From contig JBAQSX010000040.1 of NCBI GenBank assembly GCA_049296695.1, positions 1 through 17,638 of the forward strand: a stretch of 17,638 nucleotides of DNA, in the 5' to 3' direction. This document shows positions 8,011 through 15,770 of the stretch, piece after piece. The translations under genes were made by a program, and so were the position numbers. The notes under the pieces were generated by a model. The model was not told where the DNA came from. It did no database searches and saw only the letters and a list, made by a program, of their open reading frames with translations. Origin of the DNA: UBA10906 sp049296695 (lineage in GTDB: Bacteria; Pseudomonadota; Gammaproteobacteria; Methylococcales; Methylomonadaceae). Each line of letters begins with the position of its first letter. Position 1 is the stretch's first letter.

Positions 8011-9417
8011 ATGAAATTTCAATTTGAAAACTTAGGCTATTTACATAAAGGCGAAGTTGAACTTGCAGACCTTACCATTATTTGTGGCGAGAATAATACA
8101 GGTAAAACCTACATTACTAATTCGCTTTATGCTTTATTTTTTGTGTGGCAACAAATGTTGGCATGGGAGTTATCAGAAAAATATATGCTCCAATTGCAAA
8201 GTGATGGCTTTATTAATATAGATTTACAAAAAGAGATTGTCGATAATTGGGATAGTATTTTACAAAACACAATGGATAGATTTTCTAAAAATTTACATGA
8301 TTTTTTAGCAACATCACCCGAACGTTTTAAAGATACGAAACTTTCTCTAGCCATTGAAATCCCCAATAATTGGATTAATAAAGATTGCGATGCGGCTTTA
8401 AATAGCAGTCAAGGAAAGTTATTGGTTTCTATAAAAAAACAAGCTCACAATAGTATTGCAGAAATAGCTCTTATCGTTGAAGCGGGCGATGAGTTGCCAC
8501 CTATTCATTCCTTGGCTCGATTTATCCGTGATAAATTATTAGAATTTGTTTTAGAAGATATTTTTTCAAATATATTCATAGCCAGTGCTGAACGTACAGG
8601 CGCGGCAATTTTTCAAGGGGAACTTAATTTCTCAAAAAACAAATTAGTTAAAGTTTTGACTGAAATGGAAAAAGATGAAAAATCAGTCATTACTTTTTCA
8701 AAATTACTTAAAGTCATGAAACGCACTTACGCGCTTTCTATTGAACATAATGTTGAATTTATTAGTATTGAAATTAAGAATCTTGAGCAATTAGGCGTTA
8801 GTGAATTATTATCGACTAACCCTGAATTATCAAAATATTTTCAGCAAATTGCAGGTGGAACATATAAAGCTAATAAAGAAGGTGCTATTTATTTCACGCC
8901 GCGTGGAACATCACTTAAAATGGGTTTAGGTGAATCGTCTAGTTCAGTTCGTTCGCTTATGGTTTTATGGTTTTGGTTAAGTCATAAAGCTAAATCAGGT
9001 GATATGCTAATGATTGATGAACCTGAATTAAATTTACATCCTGCCAATCAACGCCAATTTGCTAGATTTTTAGCGGCATTAGTGAATGCAGGTATTAAAG
9101 TATTTTTAACCACGCATAGTGATTATATTATTCGAGAGTTTAATACTTTAATTATGTTATCGAGTCATAAACCACACCTACAATCAGTCAGAGAAAAATT
9201 CAATTATAATGAAACTGAATTTTTACGCGCTGAACAGGTAGCTATTTACAATACTACAACGGCTCTTTTTGATGTAGGTTCATCAAAGAAAAAACGTTTA
9301 GGCACAATAGAAAAATGGAATGTAACGCAACATAATGGCATTCAAGTGAAAAGCTTTGATGACACTATTAATGAAATGAACAAAGTACAGGACGCTATTT
9401 TATATGGGGTGTCTTAA
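8011..9417 (+). CDS. AAA15/OLD-type ABC ATPase
   Basis: This 468-residue protein has a split ABC-type nucleotide-binding domain: Walker A GENNTGKT at 26-33, a signature-like ESSSSVRSL beginning at 308, Walker B MLMIDEPELNLHP with D336 and E337, and a switch histidine in TTHSDYI at H369. The central part (about 80-300) is the insertion usually forming a helical arm. This organisation is that of AAA15/AAA21 or OLD-like ATPases. There is no C-terminal TOPRIM domain, so it is not a full OLD nuclease. Its stop shares a base with the start of the next gene (TAATG), suggesting that the small protein encoded there is the partner. Such ATPases commonly control an effector in two-gene defence systems. 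I cannot assign it to a named system. Confidence 0.8.
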   Translation: MKFQFENLGYLHKGEVELADLTIICGENNTGKTYITNSLYALFFVWQQMLAWELSEKYMLQLQSDGFINIDLQKEIVDNWDSILQNTMDRFSKNLHDFLATSPERFKDTKLSLAIEIPNNWINKDCDAALNSSQGKLLVSIKKQAHNSIAEIALIVEAGDELPPIHSLARFIRDKLLEFVLEDIFSNIFIASAERTGAAIFQGELNFSKNKLVKVLTEMEKDEKSVITFSKLLKVMKRTYALSIEHNVEFISIEIKNLEQLGVSELLSTNPELSKYFQQIAGGTYKANKEGAIYFTPRGTSLKMGLGESSSSVRSLMVLWFWLSHKAKSGDMLMIDEPELNLHPANQRQFARFLAALVNAGIKVFLTTHSDYIIREFNTLIMLSSHKPHLQSVREKFNYNETEFLRAEQVAIYNTTTALFDVGSSKKKRLGTIEKWNVTQHNGIQVKSFDDTINEMNKVQDAILYGVS

Positions 9418-9980
9418 TGCCAAAAGACATTATAAAGAAACTAAAAGGAATTATTAAGCCAGTAAAAACTTATGAATGTTTAACTGATGCTATTCAATTA
9501 TGCGAAAAAAAGCCAAATGCCCATCTTAAACACGTTATTATTAGTGGCATCGGTGATGAGGCTATTGCTATCATATTAGACGAAATAGGTTTTGCTACCA
9601 ATATTTTTATTGATGGACATAAAGCAAAAAAAGCTTGCGATGCGGTTATTTTTTGTCAAATAGACAATGAAGGTTATATTTTAATACTGGATATGAAGTC
9701 AAGTATTCCAGATGATAATGACCATGTTTATCAATTAATTAGTGGCGATTGTTTTATTGATTATTTGCTATCTGTTTTAGAACGTTTTGACCATATAAAA
9801 CTAAATGCTAATTGGCAAAGACGTTATTTTATCTTTCATTGTGGTAATAATAAACGCACTACTAATCCACCTAATGCTCAAGAACCACCACACAACACCC
9901 AAGCCGAAAAAGCTCATATTTGTCTTGTGAATAATGGTGAAACTGTACCTCTACGAAAACTTCTCAATAAACCTTTGTAA
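9417..9980 (+). CDS. Small putative PD-(D/E)xK-like partner of the ATPase
   Basis: I do not recognise this 187-residue protein by family. Visible features are a helical N-terminus rich in Lys, a segment HVIISGIGDEAI with a possible acidic position at E48, then CDAVIFCQ with D75, a short turn, and YILILDMKSS with D92-M-K94. A hydrophobic strand with D, a hairpin turn and a second strand ending in DxK is the typical core of PD-(D/E)xK nucleases, so nuclease activity is a reasonable inference. The C-terminal 40 residues look polar and partly disordered. It starts one base inside the ATPase stop codon, so the two are almost certainly co-translated. An alternative is an inhibitor or sensor protein with no catalysis. 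Confidence 0.6.
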   Translation: MPKDIIKKLKGIIKPVKTYECLTDAIQLCEKKPNAHLKHVIISGIGDEAIAIILDEIGFATNIFIDGHKAKKACDAVIFCQIDNEGYILILDMKSSIPDDNDHVYQLISGDCFIDYLLSVLERFDHIKLNANWQRRYFIFHCGNNKRTTNPPNAQEPPHNTQAEKAHICLVNNGETVPLRKLLNKPL

Positions 9981-10056
9981 TTTAATTACGAACTATTCCG
10001 CTAAAATAGCGACACCAAATAAACACCATTATTTAAACTTTAAAAAAGGAAGCAAC

Positions 10057-11838
10057 ATGCGTACACACAAGTGCGGAGACATTACCCTAGAACATAACAC
10101 CCAAACCGTAGTTATTTGCGGTTGGGTACATAGAAGACGCGACCACGGCGGCGTAATTTTTATCGACTTACGCGATAGAGCAGGTTTAGTACAAGTCGTG
10201 GTTGACCCCGATGTCGCCGATGCCTTTGCCATAGCCGAACAGGTTCGCAGTGAATATGTGTTAAAAATCACCGCCATCGTGCGCCCACGCCCCGCTGGCA
10301 CAGTCAATCCCAACATGAAATCGGGCGAAATTGAGTTACTCGCCAAAGAAATTGAAGTGCTAAACGAGTCAGAAACGCCGCCATTCCCCGTAGAAAGCGA
10401 CATTGAAGTCAACGAAGAATTACGCCTCAAATATCGCTATATTGATTTGCGCCGTGTTGCCATGCAAGAAAAGATGAAAGTGCGCCGTGACGTGACGCGC
10501 ATCTTGCGTAACTATTTAGACGATAACGAATTTTTTGAAATTGAAACCCCGTATTTAACCAAAGCCACGCCAGAAGGGGCGCGTGATTACATTGTGCCAA
10601 GCAGAACCCACGAAAATTCATTTTTCGCCCTGCCACAATCGCCACAATTGTATAAACAAATTTTAATGGTCGCGGGTTTTGACAGATATTATCAAGTCGT
10701 GCGCTGTTTCCGTGATGAGGATTTACGCGCTGACCGTCAGCCTGAATTTACTCAGTTGGATATTGAAACCTCGTTTATGACCGAAGATGAAATTATGGTC
10801 ATCACCGAAGAGATGATTCGGCAATTATTCAAACAAGTCATTAACGTGGATTTAGGCGACCAGTTCCCACGCATGACTTATGCTGAGGCGATGTCGCGTT
10901 TTGGTATAGACAGACCCGATTTGCGGATTCCTTTGGAATTAGTCGATATTGCCGAGTTCATGAAAGAGGTTGATTTTAAAGTGTTCTCAGCCCCTGCGAA
11001 TGACCCAAAAGGCAGAGTGGTTGCTTTGCGTGTGCCTAATGCGGATTTAAGCCGCAAAGACATTGAGGACTTAACCAAGTTCGTTAGCATCTACGGCGCG
11101 AAAGGCTTGGCTTATATTAAAGTCAATGACTTAAACGCTGGTGTTGAAGGCTTGCAATCACCGATTGTTAAATTCGCGCCTGCCGAAGTCTGGGCTAGCG
11201 TTTTAGCAAAAACAGGGGCGCAAACAGGTGACATTATTTTCTTTGGCGCGGACAAAACCAGCGTAGTTAATGAAGCGATGGGCGCGTTGCGGGTTAAATT
11301 AGGTCATGACTTAAACCTATTACAAGGCGCGTGGAAACCTGTGTGGGTTATCGACTTTCCAATGTTCGATTGGGACGAAAAAGCAGGTCGCTACAACGCC
11401 ATTCATCACCCCTTCACCGCGCCCAGTTGCTCGGTGGAAGACTTGGTGGCAAACCCTGCTAATGCCTTATCACGCGCTTATGACTTGGTGTTAAACGGCA
11501 CAGAAGTCGGCGGCGGTTCGATTCGTATTAATCGCCCAGCCATGCAAAAAACTGTGTTTGAAATTTTGGGTATTGGCGAAGAAGAGGCGAAAGAAAAATT
11601 TGGCTTCTTGCTGGACGCTCTGAAATACGGTGCGCCGCCGCACGGTGGTTTGGCGTTTGGTTTAGACCGTTTGGTGATGTTGATGACGGGTTCAACGTCA
11701 ATTCGTGATGTGATTGCCTTCCCTAAAACCCAATCAGCGGCGTGTCCGTTAGTGAACGCGCCTGCGGTTGTCACTGATGAGCAGTTAAAAGAATTGGGGA
11801 TTAAGTTAATTAAACCTGCGGGTAAAGAGAAAAAGTAG
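10057..11838 (+). CDS. aspS: Aspartyl-tRNA synthetase
   Basis: This protein charges tRNA(Asp) with aspartate in the cytoplasm. The start is the ATG at 10057, giving 593 residues, the normal bacterial length. AAAGGA lies just upstream, and MRTHKCGDITL matches known N-termini; an in-frame ATG at 9934 would overlap the previous gene. Domains are an OB-fold anticodon-binding domain (1 to about 105), a class II catalytic core with the TPEGARDYIVPSR segment, motif 2 FRDEDLRADRQPEFTQ around R219, the bacterial GAD insertion (about 290-420) and motif 3 GLAFGLDRLVML around 531-542. H30 and a Gly near 81 are the types found in non-discriminating enzymes such as that of Pseudomonas aeruginosa. The gene looks richer in G+C than the defence genes on both sides. 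No convincing promoter is seen in the 76 bases before it. Confidence 0.97.
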   Translation: MRTHKCGDITLEHNTQTVVICGWVHRRRDHGGVIFIDLRDRAGLVQVVVDPDVADAFAIAEQVRSEYVLKITAIVRPRPAGTVNPNMKSGEIELLAKEIEVLNESETPPFPVESDIEVNEELRLKYRYIDLRRVAMQEKMKVRRDVTRILRNYLDDNEFFEIETPYLTKATPEGARDYIVPSRTHENSFFALPQSPQLYKQILMVAGFDRYYQVVRCFRDEDLRADRQPEFTQLDIETSFMTEDEIMVITEEMIRQLFKQVINVDLGDQFPRMTYAEAMSRFGIDRPDLRIPLELVDIAEFMKEVDFKVFSAPANDPKGRVVALRVPNADLSRKDIEDLTKFVSIYGAKGLAYIKVNDLNAGVEGLQSPIVKFAPAEVWASVLAKTGAQTGDIIFFGADKTSVVNEAMGALRVKLGHDLNLLQGAWKPVWVIDFPMFDWDEKAGRYNAIHHPFTAPSCSVEDLVANPANALSRAYDLVLNGTEVGGGSIRINRPAMQKTVFEILGIGEEEAKEKFGFLLDALKYGAPPHGGLAFGLDRLVMLMTGSTSIRDVIAFPKTQSAACPLVNAPAVVTDEQLKELGIKLIKPAGKEKK

Positions 11839-11882
11839 TTAATAAAAAAGCCCTCGTTATTGAATAATAACGGGGGCTTTTT
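11447..11882 (+). repeat. Left copy of duplicated aspS 3' end plus terminator
   Basis: Bases 11447-11882 correspond to 15523-15814. The left copy is complete: it covers aspS codons from 464 onward, the stop and the terminator. The right copy lacks about 58 and 86 bases internally. Remaining bases are nearly identical and in the same orientation, bracketing the Lamassu operon. Confidence 0.95.
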
Positions 11883-11883
11883 T
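11844..11883 (+). terminator. aspS Rho-independent terminator
   Basis: AAAAAAGCCC followed by TCGTTATT pairs with AATAACGG and GGGCTTTTTT around a GAAT loop, giving a long stem with one T-G pair and a T-run. It begins five bases after the aspS stop. The symmetrical A and T runs could let it work on both strands. Confidence 0.92.
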
Positions 11884-11932
11884 CGATAAAAACCACTCAT
11901 TTTATCTATGGAAATATTAATTATGGACGACT

Positions 11933-11950
11933 TTGTTTTTTAAAAAACAA
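11933..11950. promoter_or_regulatory. Perfect 18-base palindrome upstream of Lamassu
   Basis: TTGTTTTTTAAAAAACAA is fully self-complementary and lies 79 bases before the lmuA start. It sits inside looser inverted copies ACGAC/GTCGT. It lies in the only intergenic region ahead of the three-gene operon, so it could be an operator or a bendable A-tract site. A weak promoter candidate follows: TTGAAA at 11974-11979 with TTAAAA 17 bases on at 11997-12002. Confidence 0.4.
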
Positions 11951-12029
11951 GTATCATTTGAAAATGTCGTAAATTGAAAAGTAGCTGAATAAATAATTAA
12001 AAATCTGCTAATTTAGTTTAGGAGGAATT

Positions 12030-13220
12030 TTGAAAACCCAAAAGACTCATGAAGAAAAAACTGCCGCCGCCGATAAAAGTATAGGATTTGATTACCAATA
12101 TTACTATTTTCTATATCGAGTTCTAAAACTTGGAAAAAATCAGTCTGTAGGTCTTGAAGTCAAAGATGATGTTCACACCGAGTTAGATAATGACTATCAG
12201 TTTTTAATCCAGTTGAAACACACTACACAAAAGAATGCTGATAACACACCTAAAAATTTAACAAACTTTGATTTAGACCTTTGGAAAACATTATCAAATT
12301 GGAGTAAGGTTATTACTGATAATGTAGAAGGAAGAAATGAAAAAGAAAAACAACACAATTTTATAAAAAAAACAGATTTTATGTTGGTTACTAACAAATC
12401 TTATACAAAAAATTGTGAATTTTTATCTATACTTGATTTACCATCTAATGATGATGTAAAACAGAAGCTCGTAAATTTAAAAACTAAAACTAATGATAAC
12501 GCAATCAAAGGTTATATTGATGATATTTTGGAATTGGAAGATTCTATTTTAGCTTTATTTATAACGCACATTTATATTGAGACCGAATGCAATCAAATAA
12601 TAGAACGTTGTAAAGAAGCCATTATTGAACATCATGTGCCAGATAATACAGTTGAGCAACTTTTTAGAGATTTAGATTCCGCTATTAGGCAAGATAACTT
12701 TATTAAAATTAGTAATAATGAAAAAATAATTATTACTTTTGATGACTTTAATAAAAAATATCGTAGGTATTTTGATATTGCTAGAAATCCTAATTTAAAA
12801 ATAAAAAAATATTATCAACCTTTGCCGACAGAATTAAATAAACAAACTTTTATTAGACAATTAGTTGATATTAACGACATTGAAGAAAAAGATGAAAATG
12901 ATATGAGAGACTATACGCATTACATGTTGGACACAAGGAATACACTTGAGTCTTCAATACAAGAAGGTAATTTAACTAATAAAGAAGTGGAAGAATTTAA
13001 TAAAGAAGCTAAAAATAGATGGAAAACTAAATTTAAATCACTATATCGACAGAATAAGTCAGTAGAAAAAGCATTAGAATTGCTTGATAAAGTCAGGGAA
13101 GAAAATTTAAGTATTAACAATCAGCAAATGGGAACGATTTTTAGCAATGGTACATATTATTATTTATCTGATTTACCTGAAATAGGTTGGCTAAGTGATT
13201 GGGAGAATAAATACAAATGA
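12030..13220 (+). CDS. lmuA: Lamassu effector LmuA (Cap4-like dsDNA nuclease, DUF4297)
   Basis: This 396-residue protein starts with TTG at 12030 behind a strong AGGAGG (12020-12025). No in-frame ATG precedes the nuclease motifs, so the TTG start is well supported. The N-terminal domain reads SIGFDYQYYYFLYRVLKL, then GLEVKDDVHTE and FLIQLKHT: E43, D46/D47, Q61 and K63 form the D...QxK variant of the PD-(D/E)xK site seen in Cap4/DUF4297 nucleases. The remainder is mostly helical and probably binds the partner proteins. In Lamassu (ABC-three-component) systems this subunit degrades DNA once the SMC-like subunit detects phage-associated DNA structures. Its TGA overlaps the start of lmuC by four bases (ATGA). 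Confidence 0.82.
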   Translation: MKTQKTHEEKTAAADKSIGFDYQYYYFLYRVLKLGKNQSVGLEVKDDVHTELDNDYQFLIQLKHTTQKNADNTPKNLTNFDLDLWKTLSNWSKVITDNVEGRNEKEKQHNFIKKTDFMLVTNKSYTKNCEFLSILDLPSNDDVKQKLVNLKTKTNDNAIKGYIDDILELEDSILALFITHIYIETECNQIIERCKEAIIEHHVPDNTVEQLFRDLDSAIRQDNFIKISNNEKIIITFDDFNKKYRRYFDIARNPNLKIKKYYQPLPTELNKQTFIRQLVDINDIEEKDENDMRDYTHYMLDTRNTLESSIQEGNLTNKEVEEFNKEAKNRWKTKFKSLYRQNKSVEKALELLDKVREENLSINNQQMGTIFSNGTYYYLSDLPEIGWLSDWENKYK

Positions 13221-13663
13221 ATGGGAATCTTTATAATAATATTGGTATTTGTTCTTTAGCAATTGCATTCATAGTTCAACAAACCGAAGAATTATCGCTA
13301 TCTCAAATAATTCTTATTATGCCAATTATTTCTCATGAAGAGTTGTTGAAATATTTAACAAGAAAGACAACAAATATTCAAAGTATTGAACAAATAATTG
13401 CTCATAAAGCTGAATATTTTACAAATTTTAACGATAGATTTTATGATAACTTAGTAGTAACGCTCAATTCTATTCAGTTACTTGAAGAAATAGAAATTAT
13501 TAAATTAGAAAAAGGGAAAATTATTTCCTTAGAAAGAATTGATTATGAAGAATCAATGGGAAAAAGAGCAAAGAGAATATCAGATGCTTCAATATTAATT
13601 ACAAAAATTATTACTCATAAAAACATTGGCAGTCTGTACTCAAATTTAAGGATAAAATTATGA
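13217..13663 (+). CDS. lmuC: Lamassu LmuC / ABC-three-component middle component
   Basis: This 148-residue protein lies between the nuclease and the ATPase, overlapping each by four bases (ATGA). Its start (NNIGICSLAIAFIVQQ), the LSQIILIMPIISHEELLKYL segment and the C-terminal GKRAKRISDASILITKII fit the winged-helix-like middle components of ABC-three-component systems. The name is assigned from position and general pattern rather than a catalytic motif. It is expected to bridge effector and ATPase in the complex. The tight overlaps imply fixed ratios of the three proteins. Confidence 0.75.
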   Translation: MNGNLYNNIGICSLAIAFIVQQTEELSLSQIILIMPIISHEELLKYLTRKTTNIQSIEQIIAHKAEYFTNFNDRFYDNLVVTLNSIQLLEEIEIIKLEKGKIISLERIDYEESMGKRAKRISDASILITKIITHKNIGSLYSNLRIKL

Positions 13664-15489
13664 TTTTTTATTTTAAAAAAGTTATTTTATGGTTAAAAAA
13701 TGACAAAAGAAGAGAAATTTGTTTTGAACCTAATAAAGTTAATGTCATTACAGGAGAAAGCAATACTGGTAAAAGTGCTATTTTACAAATTATTGATTAT
13801 TGTCTATTTGCTAGTAATTCAAAAATATCAGAAAGTCGTATAAATGAAAATGTATCGTGGTATGGGATAGATATAGTTATTAATAACAAAAACTATACGA
13901 TATGCCGTAAAGCCTTGTTCAAGGGGAATGTTTCAAAAGATTATTATTTTTCATCATCTGGTGAAATTCCTGAGTTTCCAGAAGTCAATAATAATGAATC
14001 CGCTATTAAATCGTTATTAGAAACAGAATTTGATATTAATCACAATATAGTCATGCCTTACGGTGGAAGAGTATTGTCTTCTGGTTCAAAAATATCTTTA
14101 CGTTATTTTTTAATGTTCACTACAATTTCTCAAAATATTATTACTGATAGCGATGTCTTTTTTGATAAACAATCTGAAACAAGATATAAAGAAGCATTAG
14201 AAAGAATTTTTGATTTAGCTGTAGGAATAGATACTATTGATAATATAATCAAAAGAGAAAAGAAATCTAAACTAGATTCTGACATTAAAGCACTTGAACG
14301 AAAAGGGAATACGCTTCAAAAGCAGAAAAATGAGTTTCAAGATGAATTAAATGAAATTAGTCGAAAGGCTAAAGAATTTGGTCTAATTGAGCCTGATGTT
14401 AAAATTGAAGACACTATTCAACAACTTAAATTATTAGTAGAAAAACCAATTCTTGTAGAAACAACATCTAATCAATATGCTGAGCTACAAAAAGAGGAGC
14501 TTAAGCATAATAAAGCTATTCGTAATTTAAAACGATTTAAGAAAGGTTACCATAAATATAAAGAAACACTTGATAAAACTAAAGATAGCGTGTTACCAAT
14601 TAAATTTTTGCGAAATAAAAAAGATGAAATAATAAAAAACTCAATATATCAAGAGTTAATTTCTGCATTAGAATCTGATTTAGATGCAATACGAAATGAT
14701 GTAAAAAAGAAAACACCTATTGATATTAATGTCACTGATTTAATTTATCAGAATGAACAAGCTCTAATTGAAATTAGAAATCAGCTATCTATATTGCCAA
14801 GAGAAGTTACCAGTTTCAATAACGATAAAGAAAAGTATATTTTTATAGGCGAAGTAAAATCAAATTTAAGATTGTATGATAATGCGCCTAAAACAGATTA
14901 TTTGAAAATAAAATCATCAATAGAAGAGCTGAAAAATGAGTTTGACTCTCTTATAGTAAGAGAGATTTCTGAAAGCAGGGCAATGATTATTAAAATATTG
15001 GAAGAAATCATTCAAGAGTATATCAAATTTTCAGGAAAAGTTTTAGAAAACTATGCTGATTATTATCCTCATTTTGATTATGCAAAAAAACAATTATTAT
15101 TGAGAAAACCTCATGCTTCTTATATAGAAAATGCTGGTAGTAGTTCTAATCATATGTTTTTACATCTTTTTCTTTTTTTAGGGATTCATGAAGTCATTCA
15201 TAGAGAGGATATTAATTTTGTTCCATCTTATTTAATTATTGACCAACCAAGCCGTCCTTATTGGGCAGATGGGAAAAAAACTAAAGAGAAACTAGAACAT
15301 GGCGATGAATTTAAAATACGCAAAGCATTTGAACTTTTGAATTTCTTTGTTAAGCGAATAATGCAATTAAATCGAACTTGTCAAATAATAGTATTTGAGC
15401 ATGTCCCAGAAACAACATGGGAAGATTTAGAGTACTTTCATTTAGTAGAAGAATTTACAAGTGAAAATCCACTTGTGCCAATAAAATAA
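13660..15489 (+). CDS. lmuB: Lamassu LmuB, DUF3732 SMC-like ATPase
   Basis: This 609-residue protein belongs to the DUF3732 group of Rad50/SMC-like ATPases. Walker A is GESNTGKS at 32-39, and the following ILQIIDYCLFAS is typical of the family. Two charged helical stretches (about 195-310 and 410-470) should form an antiparallel coiled coil; the segment between them is the hinge or apex. An ABC signature-like AGSSSNHMFLHLFL lies near 494-497. The Walker B strand is YLIIDQPSRPY with D528 and Gln at 529, where most ABC ATPases have Glu; this DQPS form is, as I recall, normal for DUF3732. The protein is the presumed DNA sensor controlling LmuA. No terminator lies directly after its stop; the nearest is the copied aspS terminator about 290 bases on. 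Confidence 0.85.
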   Translation: MIFYFKKVILWLKNDKRREICFEPNKVNVITGESNTGKSAILQIIDYCLFASNSKISESRINENVSWYGIDIVINNKNYTICRKALFKGNVSKDYYFSSSGEIPEFPEVNNNESAIKSLLETEFDINHNIVMPYGGRVLSSGSKISLRYFLMFTTISQNIITDSDVFFDKQSETRYKEALERIFDLAVGIDTIDNIIKREKKSKLDSDIKALERKGNTLQKQKNEFQDELNEISRKAKEFGLIEPDVKIEDTIQQLKLLVEKPILVETTSNQYAELQKEELKHNKAIRNLKRFKKGYHKYKETLDKTKDSVLPIKFLRNKKDEIIKNSIYQELISALESDLDAIRNDVKKKTPIDINVTDLIYQNEQALIEIRNQLSILPREVTSFNNDKEKYIFIGEVKSNLRLYDNAPKTDYLKIKSSIEELKNEFDSLIVREISESRAMIIKILEEIIQEYIKFSGKVLENYADYYPHFDYAKKQLLLRKPHASYIENAGSSSNHMFLHLFLFLGIHEVIHREDINFVPSYLIIDQPSRPYWADGKKTKEKLEHGDEFKIRKAFELLNFFVKRIMQLNRTCQIIVFEHVPETTWEDLEYFHLVEEFTSENPLVPIK

Positions 15490-15522
15490 AAAAGGGGCTG
15501 TGTACAAAATAAATCGTTCAGA
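15490..15522. other. Junction between Lamassu and the aspS copy
   Basis: The 33 bases after the lmuB stop contain GGGGCTGTGTACAAAAT at 15494-15510. A G-rich start with TGTACAAA resembles terminal repeats of some insertion sequences, but no inverted partner or transposase is present. Homology to aspS starts sharply at 15523. Confidence 0.25.
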
Positions 15523-15770
15523 TGGCAAACCCTGCTAATGCCTTATCCCGCGCGTATGACTTGGTATTAAACGGCACAGAAGTGGGCGGCGGTTCGATGA
15601 ATAGGCAAAAGAAAAATTCAGGTTCAAGCTCGATTCGTGATGTGATTGCCTTCCCTAAAACCCAATCAGCGGCGTGTCCATTAGTGAACGCGCCTGCGGT
15701 TGTCACCGATGAGCAGTTAAAAGAATTGGGGATTAAGTTAATTAAACCTGCGGGTAAAGAGAAAAAGTAG
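15522..15770 (+). pseudogene. aspS: Fragment of aspS 3' end with two internal deletions
   Basis: The open frame of 82 codons starts with an ATG that replaces GTG, codon 464 of aspS, and ends at the same KEKK stop. Compared with aspS, bases matching 11523-11584 and 11601-11688 are missing, removing much of the adenylate-binding region including motif 3. Neither deletion is a multiple of three (about 58 and 86 bases), but together they remove 144 bases, so the last 54 codons are back in the aspS frame. Outside the deletions eight of the differences are silent third-position changes; the only amino-acid change I see is Thr to Ser beside the second deletion. No ribosome-binding site precedes the ATG. 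It cannot be an active synthetase. Confidence 0.88.

Noticed and set aside
4405..8366. Minus-strand open frames opposite the BrxD, helicase and ATPase genes
   Set aside because: They lie fully within well-supported plus-strand genes and show no recognisable domain or start signal.
9999..10011. CGCTA/TAGCG hairpin before aspS as a terminator or T-box
   Set aside because: The stem is only 5 bp with no T-run and none of the conserved T-box elements.
9934..10056. Upstream in-frame start for aspS
   Set aside because: It would overlap the preceding gene and add 41 residues not seen in AspRS; the ATG at 10057 has AAAGGA and a family-typical N-terminus.
10029..11900. Minus-strand open frames opposite aspS and at 15518-15823
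   Set aside because: They are antisense shadows of aspS; the one at 15518-15823 exists only because the aspS end is duplicated.
12197..13120. Minus-strand frames opposite lmuA
   Set aside because: Low-complexity Ser/Leu/Phe-rich translations typical of antisense AT-rich DNA.
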